Shown here: one piece after another, positions 9,586 to 22,396 of the stretch
Layout of the letters: each line of letters starts with the position of its first letter
Numbering within the stretch: position 1 is the first letter of the stretch
DNA from: Spinellus fusiger
Taxonomy: Eukaryota > Mucoromycota > Mucoromycetes > Mucorales > Phycomycetaceae
NCBI GenBank assembly: GCA_025094145.1
Contig: JALLLS010000003.1
Span: 682,001-746,000 of the forward strand
Direction: 5' to 3'
DNA: 64,000 bases
Made by a program: the position numbers and the translations under genes
Notes under the pieces: model-generated
The model's input: the letters and a program-made list of their open reading frames with translations, nothing else
Database searches by the model: none
What the model was told of the DNA's origin: nothing

Positions 9586-12500
9586 ATGCAGAAATCAAAC
9601 AAGAAAGCAGCAACAAAGGCTCAAGACTCAATGACGGTAACTCTATTATGAACATAAACATAAAGATAGTTCTTAAAGTACTTATGCCATATACCTTTTT
9701 AGAAACCAAATAGAAAAGGCAGAGATGGCATTATCAACCACACTCTTGGTCTTTCTACTAGAAGCAGAACTCAAATGAAGAATTCAAAAGATTCAAATGC
9801 AAGTAATGCGATAGGTTCCATGAAAACAGTGAAAAGAAGTAGAAAAGGACGAGATAACAAGCAGCAACAAGTTCTCGAGACATCAGTTATTGAATCTATT
9901 CATGATTTTAAACTGATAAAGGTCAGTGCATGTTGTTTATAAAGAATAATTACTAGAAAGAAGAGACTTATACATGAGTGCTGTGGTTGGATAGGGAGAA
10001 TATCACTACCTTGTTCATCGTAGTGGTTCTTCAGTATCTGAAAGTGTATGGGAAAAGGAGAGCTTGATTGGCTCGTGTGATGTACTGAAAAGTTTCCAAA
10101 ATAAAGTACATGTGGATTCTGGCTATTCAATGACATCAACAGATACACAGCAAAGTGTGAATCAACGACCCTCACGCGCATCAAAAATCAAAGCTGTGAT
10201 AAACATTAAAAGTACGATAAGAGACTCAATTGAGGTGGAAGAAGATAAAGTACCCTCGAAAAAGATCAAACTTGGTGATGAGGATTCAAAAAGATCTGGC
10301 AAGGGAAGTACAAACACCAAGTCAAGTCCATTGTTGAAGAAAGAGAGACAAGAGCAAGAGGAAAAAAGACAACGCGAAGAACGAAAGCAAGCACGAGCTC
10401 AAAATGAGACATTAGTTCTTGATTTGAAAGAAATGGAAGATCGAGATATTAAATGCTGTATAGTCTGTTCTATCGGTGCCTACCGAGTCGCTGTGAAGAA
10501 TAACAACATGGATGCACTACGAGAACTCTTTACTAAAAAAGATACTATTCCTATTTGGAGCGATGAAGACTGCCTTCACTATGGAGATCAAGTTCTTTCT
10601 TTGGCCATATTAAAGGGAAACGTAGATGCTGTTGAACTACTTATCAAGAACAACACCCGTGGATACATCAAAGTACCCGAGAAATATGTTAACCATCAAT
10701 CGAATACGGGTTATATTGGTATATCTACATTTGGTCATGCTATTCGGTATGTTAAAGAAGAGACACACTACTATCAATAACTTGATCTATATTAATAACC
10801 GAACTATATAGAACTGTTTCAGAATCGAGAGGTAATCGTGAAGGCGATGCAGCATTCTATAGACGCACTACGGATAATCCAATGGAGATTGATACCAACA
10901 AATGTCTGAAATCGGACATATTTGCCAAGAATATAATGTCATGCACCCACGAACTCCCATCATTGTCAGAAAGAAATATCATTGATTCCATGATGATGGC
11001 TGAACCTAATATATGGAATGGTGTGGCCATCTACTTTCTTGCAGCCTCTGGAAATTACTTGGCTACTGCAAGTATTATAGAAGGAAAGTTTGACCCAACA
11101 TGGTATAACCATCTTCATATCAGCACTCTTTCAGTAAGTCTTTTCGTCTGATCTTAATGGTGTTGGGATACAGGCTAACACAGCACTATGCTTTTCTTTC
11201 TATTAACAGTTCGTGAATAATGAGGATTTACCAACCTATCGTCGTAACCAAATCACAAAGAAACTTGTCAGCGGCGGCTCTCTTACTCCTTTGGAATGTT
11301 CTGCCATCAACCCATCTGCGAGATATCTAAAAGAACTTTTTGAAAAGGCTGAACCACATGAAAGAGTGAACCTTGATGATTATGGCCGAAATGTCTCTCA
11401 CTTTTCTGCAGCGAACGAGGCACCAGAGTGTATAGAATATCTCATTTCTCAAGGCTTCAATATGTCAACTGGTGACAAGTATCGATTGACACCACTATTA
11501 CAAGCAGCAAGATTTGGCAGACACAGAAATATAAAACCACTCTTGATGTATCTTGCCCAAGAAGAATTTCCCTCATCAGAATCTGCGGACTATACGCTTC
11601 TTTCCTCAAAAACAAGGGCACTTCACTATGCAGCCTACTATGGTCACACTGAAACTTGTCTTGCTTTGATAGAATGTGGAGCAACTATTGAAGCTGTTGA
11701 AACTAAAACAAAATCTACGCCTCTTATATTCGCAGCTCAAAGAGGTCATGTTGAATGTGTTCGTCTTTTATTGCAACGTGGTGCCAATATCGAAGCCAGA
11801 GACAAATTCTCAAGGAATCCTCTTCATTTAGCAGTAAAAAGCGGACATTACGAGGTGGTCTATCATTTGCTTGAACAAGGTGCTGATGCAAACGTTCTGG
11901 ATACTTCTTGCAATACCCCTGCTCACTATGCTGCTGCTTTTGGATATATAAAGGTGCTTCAGCTTCTTATTGTTTATGGCGGCGCAGATCCTACACTTGA
12001 GAATGCATGGAAGCGATCTCCTTGTGCTATTGCAAATCTCAAGGGACATACATCTGTTGTTCAGTACCTTCTTTCCCAAACCCATAAGATGGTGGATGTG
12101 AATTTTAAAGATGAAAATGGAAACAGTATGATTCATCAATGTGTATCCGATAAGATCCAAAGCCAAGTGGAATCTGACAATAACTTATATAAAATTCGGA
12201 TGTTGCTGATGAGAGGGGCTAATCCCAATCTTACCAACATTAAATGTAAGTAGTATATGATCTGTCTTCTTTTTTAAATACTCAAACTAAATACTGTTAT
12301 ATGTTCTTGTTTAGTGGAAACACCTTTGCACTGTCTAGCAAAAAGTCCTTATTTTAAAAACTATTTCCCAGAAAAACCGAATGGAATTTGTTTTGACGAA
12401 ATGATCGGCATTGAATACCATCAGAAATTGGTAGACATTCTTACTGGGGCTGGTGCTGATATCAACATAGAGAATCGCTATGAAGAAACACCTTTGGCAG

Positions 12501-15500
12501 TTGCAATGCACAACAAAAACCATATTGTAGTAAAAGCACTTATTCAAAAGGGTGCTCAGTATTGGATTGACAAAGATCGCTCTGGAAATAATTTCTTTCA
12601 TTATTTTCTGTCTTCTGCTGCCTTTATAGACGGTCGGCCTACTTTTATCAGTGTAAATAGGATTAGCAGAAATCGCCTTACTGAAGCACTTGAAGAAGTT
12701 TATCAGTCAGTGCTTGAACATCCCGCTGAAAAAAGTCTATTGGATGATCTGGTAGGTGGAGGTTTATTAGTAATAATAACAAGTGATGGTTCTAATAATC
12801 CTTATATTTAACTAGGCTAATGCTGTAAACGATGAAGGATATACTCCCTTTATTCAAAGTGTCTTTATGGCACTGAAATACCAAGAGGAACGTATTAGTG
12901 CAAACAAGGAGAGAGTAAAGCAGAAAGTTGTGAAACATCAAACAAAGTTGAGTCACTATATGTTTGCCACTCCAGTTGAAAGTGAAGAGAAATCAATAAC
13001 TGTTAGTTTTATATTCAATACTAAGCAATGGGTGAGTTTTTCATATTACAAGTTAATCCCATAATCTCAAATTACTTACTAAACACATTATAATTAGCTT
13101 ATCTTTGCAGAAAGATTCATTGGTCTCTGTAAATCAGACTTTAATGCCACTGTCCAGCTTCCTAAATCGTTTATGGAAGAGAATCCAAAAGCAAAGATAT
13201 CAGATTATCCCGAAAACGTAGGCTATGGTGCTTTACAGTTAGGTAAAAAATTAATTTTAAATTTTACTCCTTTATGTTGAATGATGATATTCACTTTATT
13301 GTTTTATAGCTGCTGTTGGTCAAGATGAAGAACTACTTGAGTTCCTTCTATTGCAAGGATGTGACCCCAACCAAGTCATTACTACTAAAAAATACCCTCG
13401 AGCTACTGCATTATCCATTGGATATGCTAAGAAAAGAGAGAACTTGTTGGAGTACTTGCCAGACAAAAGCTTACAAACAATCGAATATGCCAAAAAGTTA
13501 TTCAATATCAGAAAGCCTGACTTTGGTGAACTACAGTCTGACTTTGTTAAACTGTTTGCAAAATATGGAGTCAATCCTTGTATCCCAGAAAAGGAGGGTG
13601 TTACTGCTCTTATGAATTCAGCCCGAAGCTTGGACAGTACACTACTATCCTATCTCTGTGAAAGTGCTACAAATTTATCTGCTGATATTGACACAAAAGA
13701 TGATAACGAAAGAACGGCACTGATGTATGCTTTGGATGCCTTCAATGTAGCTTTCAAGTCGAATGAAAGACTAAATGATATAACGCCATTTCTTCATCTG
13801 CTATCTTCTGGTGCAAACTTTAACATGTTATACCAAGACGAAAATACTGTGCTAATGAAAGCCATTCGTGCTGGTATTCCTTGTATTGTGAATGCACTAC
13901 TTTCACACTCAAAACATCCTGTGGATTGGGACATTGAAAATAGAGGTATGCTATATACTTTTTTTACGCGTGGTATGATTCTAATATATATACTTATCAA
14001 TAGATAAAGAGACAGTATTAATTTTAGCTTTTAAGAGCAAAAATACTGATATTGTTCAAAGATGCATTGATTATGCCCTGCCTGTATTGAGAAGTAGTAT
14101 TCACATTGTCAATCACTGTGATGAACAGCAAAACAACATACTTGCACTGTCAGCAAGAAATGGATACACACACCTTGTGGCCTTACTACTCGAGTGCAAT
14201 GCAGACCCGAATATATCGAATAGCGGAAGTGACGCACTCTTTGAAGCCATAAAGAATAAACATGTTGAGATCATTGAACTCTTGTTGAAAGCAGGGGCCA
14301 ATGTTAATCAGAAGGACAGCGATGGAACATACCTATTACATCATGCTGTTAATTCTGATAAACTACTCATTGTTAAAAGTCTACTCGATTATGGAGCAGA
14401 CGTCTCTGTCAGAAACAAAAGAGGTCAGACGTCTCTTCATTTGGCAATCGAAAAAACCAAACATCATATCAATGCCTCGTTTAAGATCGAAAAGATATTA
14501 TTGGATGCTGGAGCAGATATTAATGCAGCAGATGATCTAGGTTAGTGAATCTTTTTGATGACTCCATTATAATTACTAACAAAAAATGTTATAGGCCGAG
14601 TACCACTTCATATTGCATTTACTCCTCTGAATATAATTCCACATATGCAAAAAACATTTTTTGATTATGACATATTTATCAGAGTTAAAAAGAATGATGA
14701 TGAGTTGAAGAAAAAAGAAGAAATAGTCAACCACTACACCAAGAAATATGGCTCTCGTGATTTAAAGACCAACAAATGGATTGAAGATGCCAAAAGAAAA
14801 AGTCTTACCCAGAAGGATGAATCAAAAAATATGGACGCTGAGAAATCTAAACTGGAAAGATATGGCAACTTTGAATGGGAAAGGAGTGTTGGGCCTTGTT
14901 TTAAATCTGATCATATCAATATTGTCAAGTTTCTATCTCTCTCGAAAGATATACTTTATGATATTCATGACTGTTTTGGACGCACTCCTATCCACTACTC
15001 TGCATGCACTGGTGCATTTTCGTGTACTTCTTTTCTTTTGGAAAAGGACATCAATATAGATGCCGAAGATGAAGATAAGGTAATTTCTTACATAGTCTTA
15101 TGGTTTGATTTCTAAATTATTTTTATACTACTCTTCTATAGAACACACCACTTCATTTAGCTTTGCTTTATGGCTATATTGATTACTCTATTATGCTATG
15201 CAATAGAGGTGCAAATGTCTCAAGGGATATCTTTATACCAGATGGTCAAGTTGTCACACTTATTCATTACACTCTATCAGCGGGATTCATGAATTTAGCT
15301 TACCTTATCTTGGATAAGGATATAAAGGCATTAGGTAAGTAGATTATTCTTTTGATTTATCCATATAATTTTCTAATGAACTTGCTTTTATATGTATATA
15401 GAATTTATCAGAGATGCCTTGAGAACAGGTAAATATAAATATTTTATAAATTATAATATATCTTTGCTTACAAAAACTATTTATCAAATAATAGGAAAAT

Positions 15501-18500
15501 TTGAATTAGCAGACATGTTGCTTCATTCGATAAATGACTCTACTATCCTAGAGTCAATCACAAGTGAACAACAAAATCTCTGGCACACTATTTCTTGCTT
15601 CATTCCTTATGATTTGTAAGTAGAATAATATTCAACACTCTCACTAATTATAATTAATAATGCTGACACTGATACTTTTTAGTGAGGTTTGGAATGAGTA
15701 CATTTTGGGATTTCTGGATATATTTTCAAAAGTGGATCTGAAAATGGGCTTTGATGTGTATGGACGTAGCCCAGCTCATTATGCAGCCATGAATCATCAG
15801 GAAAAAATGCTGAGTACCATCATTCAGTCAAAGTTATGTTCTTTAGGAGTAGATGATAAAGATGGAAATAGTGAATTGTATTATGCCGTACTATCAAATT
15901 CAACTGGATGTGTAAAGGTAGTTACTATATTGAAGTTTGTAGAAAAATACATGAATTACCTAACATTTCAACTCTCAAAAGATGCTGCTAGGTGCTGGTG
16001 TTTCTACGTCTCACTCTGTTGACCAAACAAGAAAATCACTTGTTCTTATGGCAACTGAACATAAGAATATTGAAATGCTAAAGATGTTACTGGACTCAGG
16101 CATAGAAGTGAGAAATGATGAGCAATTCGAGAAAGCAGGTGCCATTACTGTGGCATGTTTGAATAACACTATAGAAATATTAAAGGTATTGATATACAAA
16201 CTATATATATTTATATATATATATGTCTATAAGTCTCTTACTAATTAATTTCATTGAAAACAGCTTCTTATTCAGTCAGGAACAAACTTGGATGTTATAT
16301 CAACCATTTATACTAATGGCGGTTATAAGTATTATCATAAATGCCCACCACTATTTACTGCATCTTTTATTAATGACTTGGAGCCATTTAAGGTACATGA
16401 ATTTTGATAGAGCTCTACTGATCTAGCTGTACTTTAGATATTGCTCGAAGCAGGTGCAAATCCTAATGCCATCTCAAATTCATTCAGTTCAAAAGGTCAT
16501 ACAAAATCTCTGCTCTTTATGTCACTTTCCAACAGAGTGTGTGATGAGAAATTACATGTAAGTAAATGTGTACCAATTTACTCCTTGTTGTTGTTTTTGA
16601 AAATAAGAAGCTGATACTAAAAGATGCCTAATTTTTAGTTATTACTAAAACACAAGGTCGACCTGAATACTACTGTTGTTGATTCTCAACGTTCTATATT
16701 CTATCAGTATTACTTTGATCTGAAAAGAAAAGTAGAACACAAGGTATACATCTATTGGCTGGCTGAAACAATATATACCTACTAATAACTCATATTTCTG
16801 GATTAATAGATAATATATGAAAACATGCTTCAATATTCCTTAGTTGATATAAATGTAGTTGATTCTGTAACAAAGGCTACTCCACTGGAAATTGCGATTA
16901 GAGAAAATAATGCAATTATTGTTGAGGTAACATCTATTGATAACATGAAATATGAACAAAATACTAACCTCTCTCTATAAAAATACAATAGCGTCTTTTG
17001 GAAATCGAGGCAAACCCTAATATTGAAAGCTGTAAGGTGCTGCGTGAAAAGGAATATAGCCTTTATTCAGATAAAGTCAATGCTATATTCCACACTATTC
17101 TCCAAAACCAACCTGCTATCCTAATTCTCATTCATGAAAAGTCAAGACATCCTGTAAATTGGTTTGCTCAAGATGAACAAGGAAGAACTATTCTAGTTCG
17201 ACTTATTAATGGAACTCATGAATACTCCTACGAAAGTGAACAGATGCTCACTAATATCCATAACATTATGGGTGAAAAGTTCTTTGATTTATTGAAAATA
17301 CCCGATAATGAAGGTGTGTTATTTTGTTCTTTATCTTTTGAATAGCACTCTAAGACAATATTTATACATTCTTTATAGGAAATCTACCTTCATCCCATGC
17401 TCTATCAAGATTCTCAAATACTTTGTATAATACACTCGTTGGCTTTGGGATGCCACCTACAGAAAAGATGCTACCAAGAGACAGAATTATCCCAATGGAG
17501 ATTGACAGCTATATTTCTTTGCAAAGAGTTGAAGAAGATGCTGATGCGGAAAGAAAAAACATGCAAGATGAAAAAGACTCTCTTATGGCAGATGGAGAAA
17601 CCCACACACCAGAAGATTCACAAGTTGATGATTACTCCAACCTTCGATCTATGGGATATGTCGTTTTCTTGGATGAAAAGTTTTTGAATGTTATGCTAAG
17701 AAAGATTGACATATCTACATACTCATGGAATGTTAACATGTAAGTAAAACTATACACATTGTATTTTGAATGTCGTGATTAATAGTATTACAGGTTCTAT
17801 AAAATGTCTGTTATCTACAATATGTTACTCGATGTTTATATTCTTTGGACACGATGGGGATCATTTGGAGAAAAAGGAATGCACCAAAAAACACCATTCT
17901 TAACGAAAGAAGAAGCTGTGGCAGAGTTTAAGACTTTGTTTCGATCAAAAACTGGAAATCTTTGGGATGAAAAGGATACAAACTTTGTTCCAAAAGTTGG
18001 GCGTTATGAGCTGATGTATTTCAGAAATCCCAACAAGTATCCTATCCTGAAAAGCTTTGACTTTAATGAATCATGTGTTAAATCAACACTTCCCAGGAAT
18101 CTTAAAAACACTATGAGAATAGTGTGCGACTATGAACATCTTCAAAAAGCTTATAAACGAGTTCATTTAGATATTCATAATGGCCAAGTATCACAAAAGT
18201 CATTGGATGATGCTCTTGAAATGTTAGATAAAATTGAGAGATTAAAAGAAGAATTCCAGAAAAACTATGTCAGAAAACCACGCCATGAAAGAGAAATAGA
18301 GAAGAAAAGTAAGTCAATTATACCCTGATATATTTTTTCAAAGATTCTCTTTTCGCTACAATTACTAAATTATTTTGAAACTTAGAACTTGATAAAGAGA
18401 TTGCAGAATTAAGCACTGCTTGTTATCGTATACTACCTCGAATGAGCAGCCAAAACGGTGTTATAGACTCACTTAAAAATGAAGATCATATGTCGTTGGA

Positions 18501-19974
18501 AATTGCCAAAATCGCTGATCTATCCTATCTCAATTTTGCTGCTAATGTTGCATTGGCGGCCAAGCATCATAAATCCGAAATATATCCTCTTGATTATGTA
18601 TATCAGGCCCTTGGATGTTCATTGCAAGAGATTACTGCTGATGGACCCTCTGGCAGAGAATATAATTTAATCAGAAACTATATGACATCCACCTCTTATA
18701 AGGCCGATTACGAAATAACTCATCTATTTTCGGTCGATCGTCAAATAGAAAGACAAAGATTTTCACCTTTTGAAAACAATCCAAATCGTAAACTTCTCTG
18801 GCATGGATCAAATGTTGGCAATATTGTTGGAATTCTTAATCAAGGTCTACGATGCAAACCAGCATCGGCAGATGAACATGTAAGTTTCATTTCTATTATT
18901 TCAATGGGAAACAAACATGAACATAGCTCTAACATTATGTTTTAGGGATCAATGTTTGGAAGAGGAATATATTTTGCTGATATGTTCTGTAAATCAATTA
19001 ACTATTCGAACACTGAAGACACTCTCTCTGATAATGCATATAGTATCTTGTTGCTTTGCGAAGTAGCTCTAGGAGAAGAATGCTCAATGATAAATTATTA
19101 CCCACACACCTTTGAAAAGGAGAAAGGTCATATGTCGATCAAAGGACTAGGAAAATACCATCCTGATCCTAAAAACACTGTATGCGATGAAAGTGGGGTA
19201 TGCATTTTATATTTTTATATAGACAGAATAACTTCAAGATTTTATGATGCTTACAAAGAATATACAATCCTTAGATGTTTATCCCACTCGGACCATCGGT
19301 GGCCAGAACTTTAGAAGAAACCTCCTACATCAACTATGATGAATATATTGTCCATGATGCTGCACAAGTAAAAATACGGTATCTTGTCTTGGTAAAGAAC
19401 AGCAAGTGCTGTTCTTTATGCCAAAAAAGCTTTGAAAAATCAGAAATCAAGCCTTTAAAGAACTACATGCTAAGAAACTACGATTACAGCTTATTCAATG
19501 AATATGAGACAGAGATTCTGAAATTACTATTGATAACAACTGATATGAAACTAAAGCAAGTATTCGATCGATATTTGGATGAGTTCATTGATGGTGAAGA
19601 ATATTGTAAGTAGCTGATACTATTTCTGCGTACAATTGAAAAGATTTCTCATGTAAATGTTTATTTGTAGTGAAAAAATGGAATCCTCTTGTGGGATTTT
19701 CAGCTGAGAACAACACTTGTTCAAATTGTTCAGATTTGGTCGCTGCAATGACACTAATGAAGTATGTGGAATCAAGTATTGAACATATACCTGGTAAGCA
19801 GAAAATTCATTTTTTCAACTTGACATAAATAAACATAGATTTCTAATGATTTTATGTATTTCAGATGATATTCTTAACAAACCTATCTGTAAATATGGAA
19901 AAGAATGCCGTACAAAAGAAAATATCAATCATGCAAAGAAATATCAGCATTGGTTAAACGAAAAAAAAGACTGA
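9586..19974 (+). CDS. Chromodomain-ankyrin-WGR-PARP-PBZ protein (poly(ADP-ribose) polymerase), 2,864 aa
   Basis: Twenty-eight exons join in frame: 9586-9636, 9703-9921, 9995-10746, 10812-11133, 11210-12245, 12315-12751, 12816-13031, 13098-13242, 13310-13945, 14004-14540, 14595-15079, 15142-15334, 15402-15428, 15495-15615, 15683-15917, 15982-16185, 16264-16392, 16438-16557, 16639-16743, 16810-16926, 16992-17313, 17379-17739, 17794-18308, 18386-18879, 18946-19197, 19275-19605, 19671-19793, 19865-19974. The intron before 15495 is itself in frame and may be retained. Domains: chromodomain-like about 74-125 (GEYHYLV, then SVWEKESLI); charged coil about 200-245; ankyrin repeats from about 500 to 2000; WGR about 2235-2335, with WGS at 2278-2280; PARP regulatory domain; catalytic domain with the H-Y-E triad H2568 (LLWHGS), Y2602 (GRGIYFAD), E2700 (YDEYIVHD), so polymerase activity is predicted. 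The tail has C2723xxC2726, C2804xxC2807 and a PBZ finger at 2837-2857 (CKYGKEC, then H and H). Probably nuclear, modifying chromatin proteins at DNA damage. Exon ends are by eye. Confidence 0.85.
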
Positions 19975-20046
19975 TGATCAATCTGAAGAATTTAATGCCT
20001 AATTTTATTTATTGAGAATCTGTAACTTAAACACTGTAGTTTAATA

Positions 20047-20111
20047 TGCCTATGCCTATGCTTATGCTTATGCTTATGCTTATGCTTTATCATTATCATT
20101 ATCATTATCAT

Positions 20112-20160
<49 letters not shown>
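20047..20160. repeat. Compound microsatellite 3' of the PARP gene
   Basis: Successive runs of TATGCC/TATGCT hexamers, then ATTATC hexamers, then (TAA)n, starting about 70 bp after the stop codon, so probably in the 3' UTR. Confidence 0.9.
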
Positions 20161-20246
20161 TTTTAATGCTCTTATATCAACCATTTTTAAGGGAAAAAAG
20201 TCTATTTAGTTCAAGAATATGAGAAATAGTAAAAATATGTAATATA

Positions 20247-21276
20247 GTGACCAACAGAAAGAATTGGGATATTTTAAATGATTTCCTTCTTTAGTCTTGT
20301 AATTTTTATCAATAGTGTTATAACTTCATGAATTCATTAGATAAAGACGTGAAACTTTCAATAGATACATAGAGTAATGTTTAAAAATAAACAACACTAG
20401 TTTTATTGTAAGGTTAACTAATAAACACCGTGGCCACCTTTGGCCTCTATCACTGCCTTTCATCTCCGCCTCATGCTGGCAATGAAGGTATCTGATACTT
20501 CTTTCAATATTTTATCCCATTCCAACATCAAGGCAGCCTCTAACTTTTCTTTGGTGGAATATACCCTTTTATTCTTTCTAATAATTTTCTTTAGATGGGC
20601 CCCCACAGATGCTCAGTTAGATTGAGATAAGGGATTCATGAGGGCCATTAAAGAGTCATTGCTATACCATTTGTGACCTTTCATTCTCGAGTTGTTTTAC
20701 TCATATGGGGTCTAGCATTGTCCTCCTGTAGGTAGTAATTGATTCCAGAGTGTATATGAGAGAGAATCACTTGAGTTCATGGCAGTAGACATCTCCCAAG
20801 ACACTGATGTACTTGTCAAAGTCTATCCTACCCTCCACTACAACCCATCTACCAACATCTTCCCCACTGAAACAGTCTCATACCATCACTCTACCACCTA
20901 CAAACTTCCTTGTTTCCAAGAGATTCTTGGGCTAAAAGGCTGTGCCATACTTCTTATTGAATTTAATGCTCCTGTCAAAGCTCATGAGCTTGACCCTAGG
21001 CTCATCTGACCAGACGACCTCCTGCCACAGTATTTATTAGCCAACCTTACAACAAAACCAGTGTTGTTTATTTTTAAACATTACTCTATGTATCTATTGA
21101 AAGTTTTATATTTCTATCTAATGAATTCATGAAGTTATAACACTATCAAGATAAAGTATGAAACTAAAAAAGAAGTCTACATTTGAAAAAAAGACGGTTA
21201 CTTATTATGGATCATTTTATTTCTCGTATAAAAATAGCCCGAAATTTGAAAAACCTCAATTCTTTCTGTTGGTCAC
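20247..21276 (-). mobile_element. Element D, copy 2 (internally deleted, long TIRs)
   Basis: Long inverted termini (about 200 bp each) run from GTGACCAACAGAAAGAATTG on the left to its complement CAATTCTTTCTGTTGGTCAC on the right. Inside is only the C-terminal half of a Tc1 transposase on the minus strand (20440-21010), with stops. The transposase 5' part is replaced by a direct join to the right TIR near 21025. This makes it a non-autonomous derivative mobilised in trans. Copy 3 has the same junction. Confidence 0.8.
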
Positions 21277-22394
21277 TTTACATTGCTTAAACTAACATTA
21301 GTGAGAATATTTTAAATCAATGCATTTTTGGTATTTTCATTCAAAAAATAACTCAAAAGAATAAAAAGAACATAATTTTATATGATTTTTTGAAGAAACA
21401 ATTGTAATAAGTAGAGAGCTGCCTTTCAAACCTTTTTTTATTTTTATTTTGGATTGACTTTCCATTTTCTGTTTTAATCACAAATCTACTAACCAATATA
21501 ATTAAAAACAATGTAAGATCTAAGAGGTACGTAGGTCTCGAGAGAGATTGACTACCAACACAAAGACCGCACACAAAAGAGGGAATTGGGGGATGTTCTT
21601 AACGGAGTAGTCTTTCTGAATTAGCAGAAAGAGTGATAACGGAGACGAAAGAGTGTTCACCAACAATAGTGACAGAGACCAAAAGAGGGTATGTAACCTA
21701 CAGTGTTACAGGGACGGATAAAGAGATAGTGATAAAATGGAGAAGAGGTGAAAGAATAGAAAGCACTGTTCGTTTCGATATTTAGAGCGACATGGCCCCA
21801 CAATACGATTCAAAAGATACCAGGGAAATTCGATGTTTATTAGAGAGGTCTATCCCAAGGTATATATACACACTATTTTCAGTGGAATGCTAGTCCTATG
21901 TATTTAGCTATTTCGATATATATTAATCAACGTCTCAGTAACTTCCGAGCCAACAGATAGTCACTCCTGCCTATCATTACACCAAGTATTAAATTACTAA
22001 ATACAATCAATTTTTTCTTTACACAACCAAATAACTTATTTACACTATCCCCGGAAAATATTGGGAAGAAAAATGAGAAAAGTTTGAGATATAATAAATT
22101 TAAAGATTGGAACACAGATTGAAAAGAGATTGATACAGAAAATGAAAAAAAAAAGTTGGGACATTTTTTAGATCTTAGTTTTACATTGAACATTAAATAA
22201 GTGAAATCTAATAGAACACTTCTAGTCAGTTATAAGGGGTAGAATGAGGGGAATTTTTTTTAAAAGAGAACTCTTTATCTTGAATTATCCAAGAAGTCTT
22301 TGTAGGTACTATGTATTAAGATGTGATGATTGTCTTAATCATAGACCTGTTTAATAAAGAATTCATTCTGGGACATTAGAGACATTTGGCACAG
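21277..22394. other. AT-rich spacer with a possible decayed LTR
   Basis: No supported gene. From about 21508 (CAATGTAAGATCTAAGAGG) to about 21960 the sequence is alignable by eye, with gaps, to the 22571-23066 insertion, for example around GTAGGTCTC. This suggests a second, older copy of the same LTR-like repeat. Confidence 0.3.
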
Positions 22395-22396
22395 TA

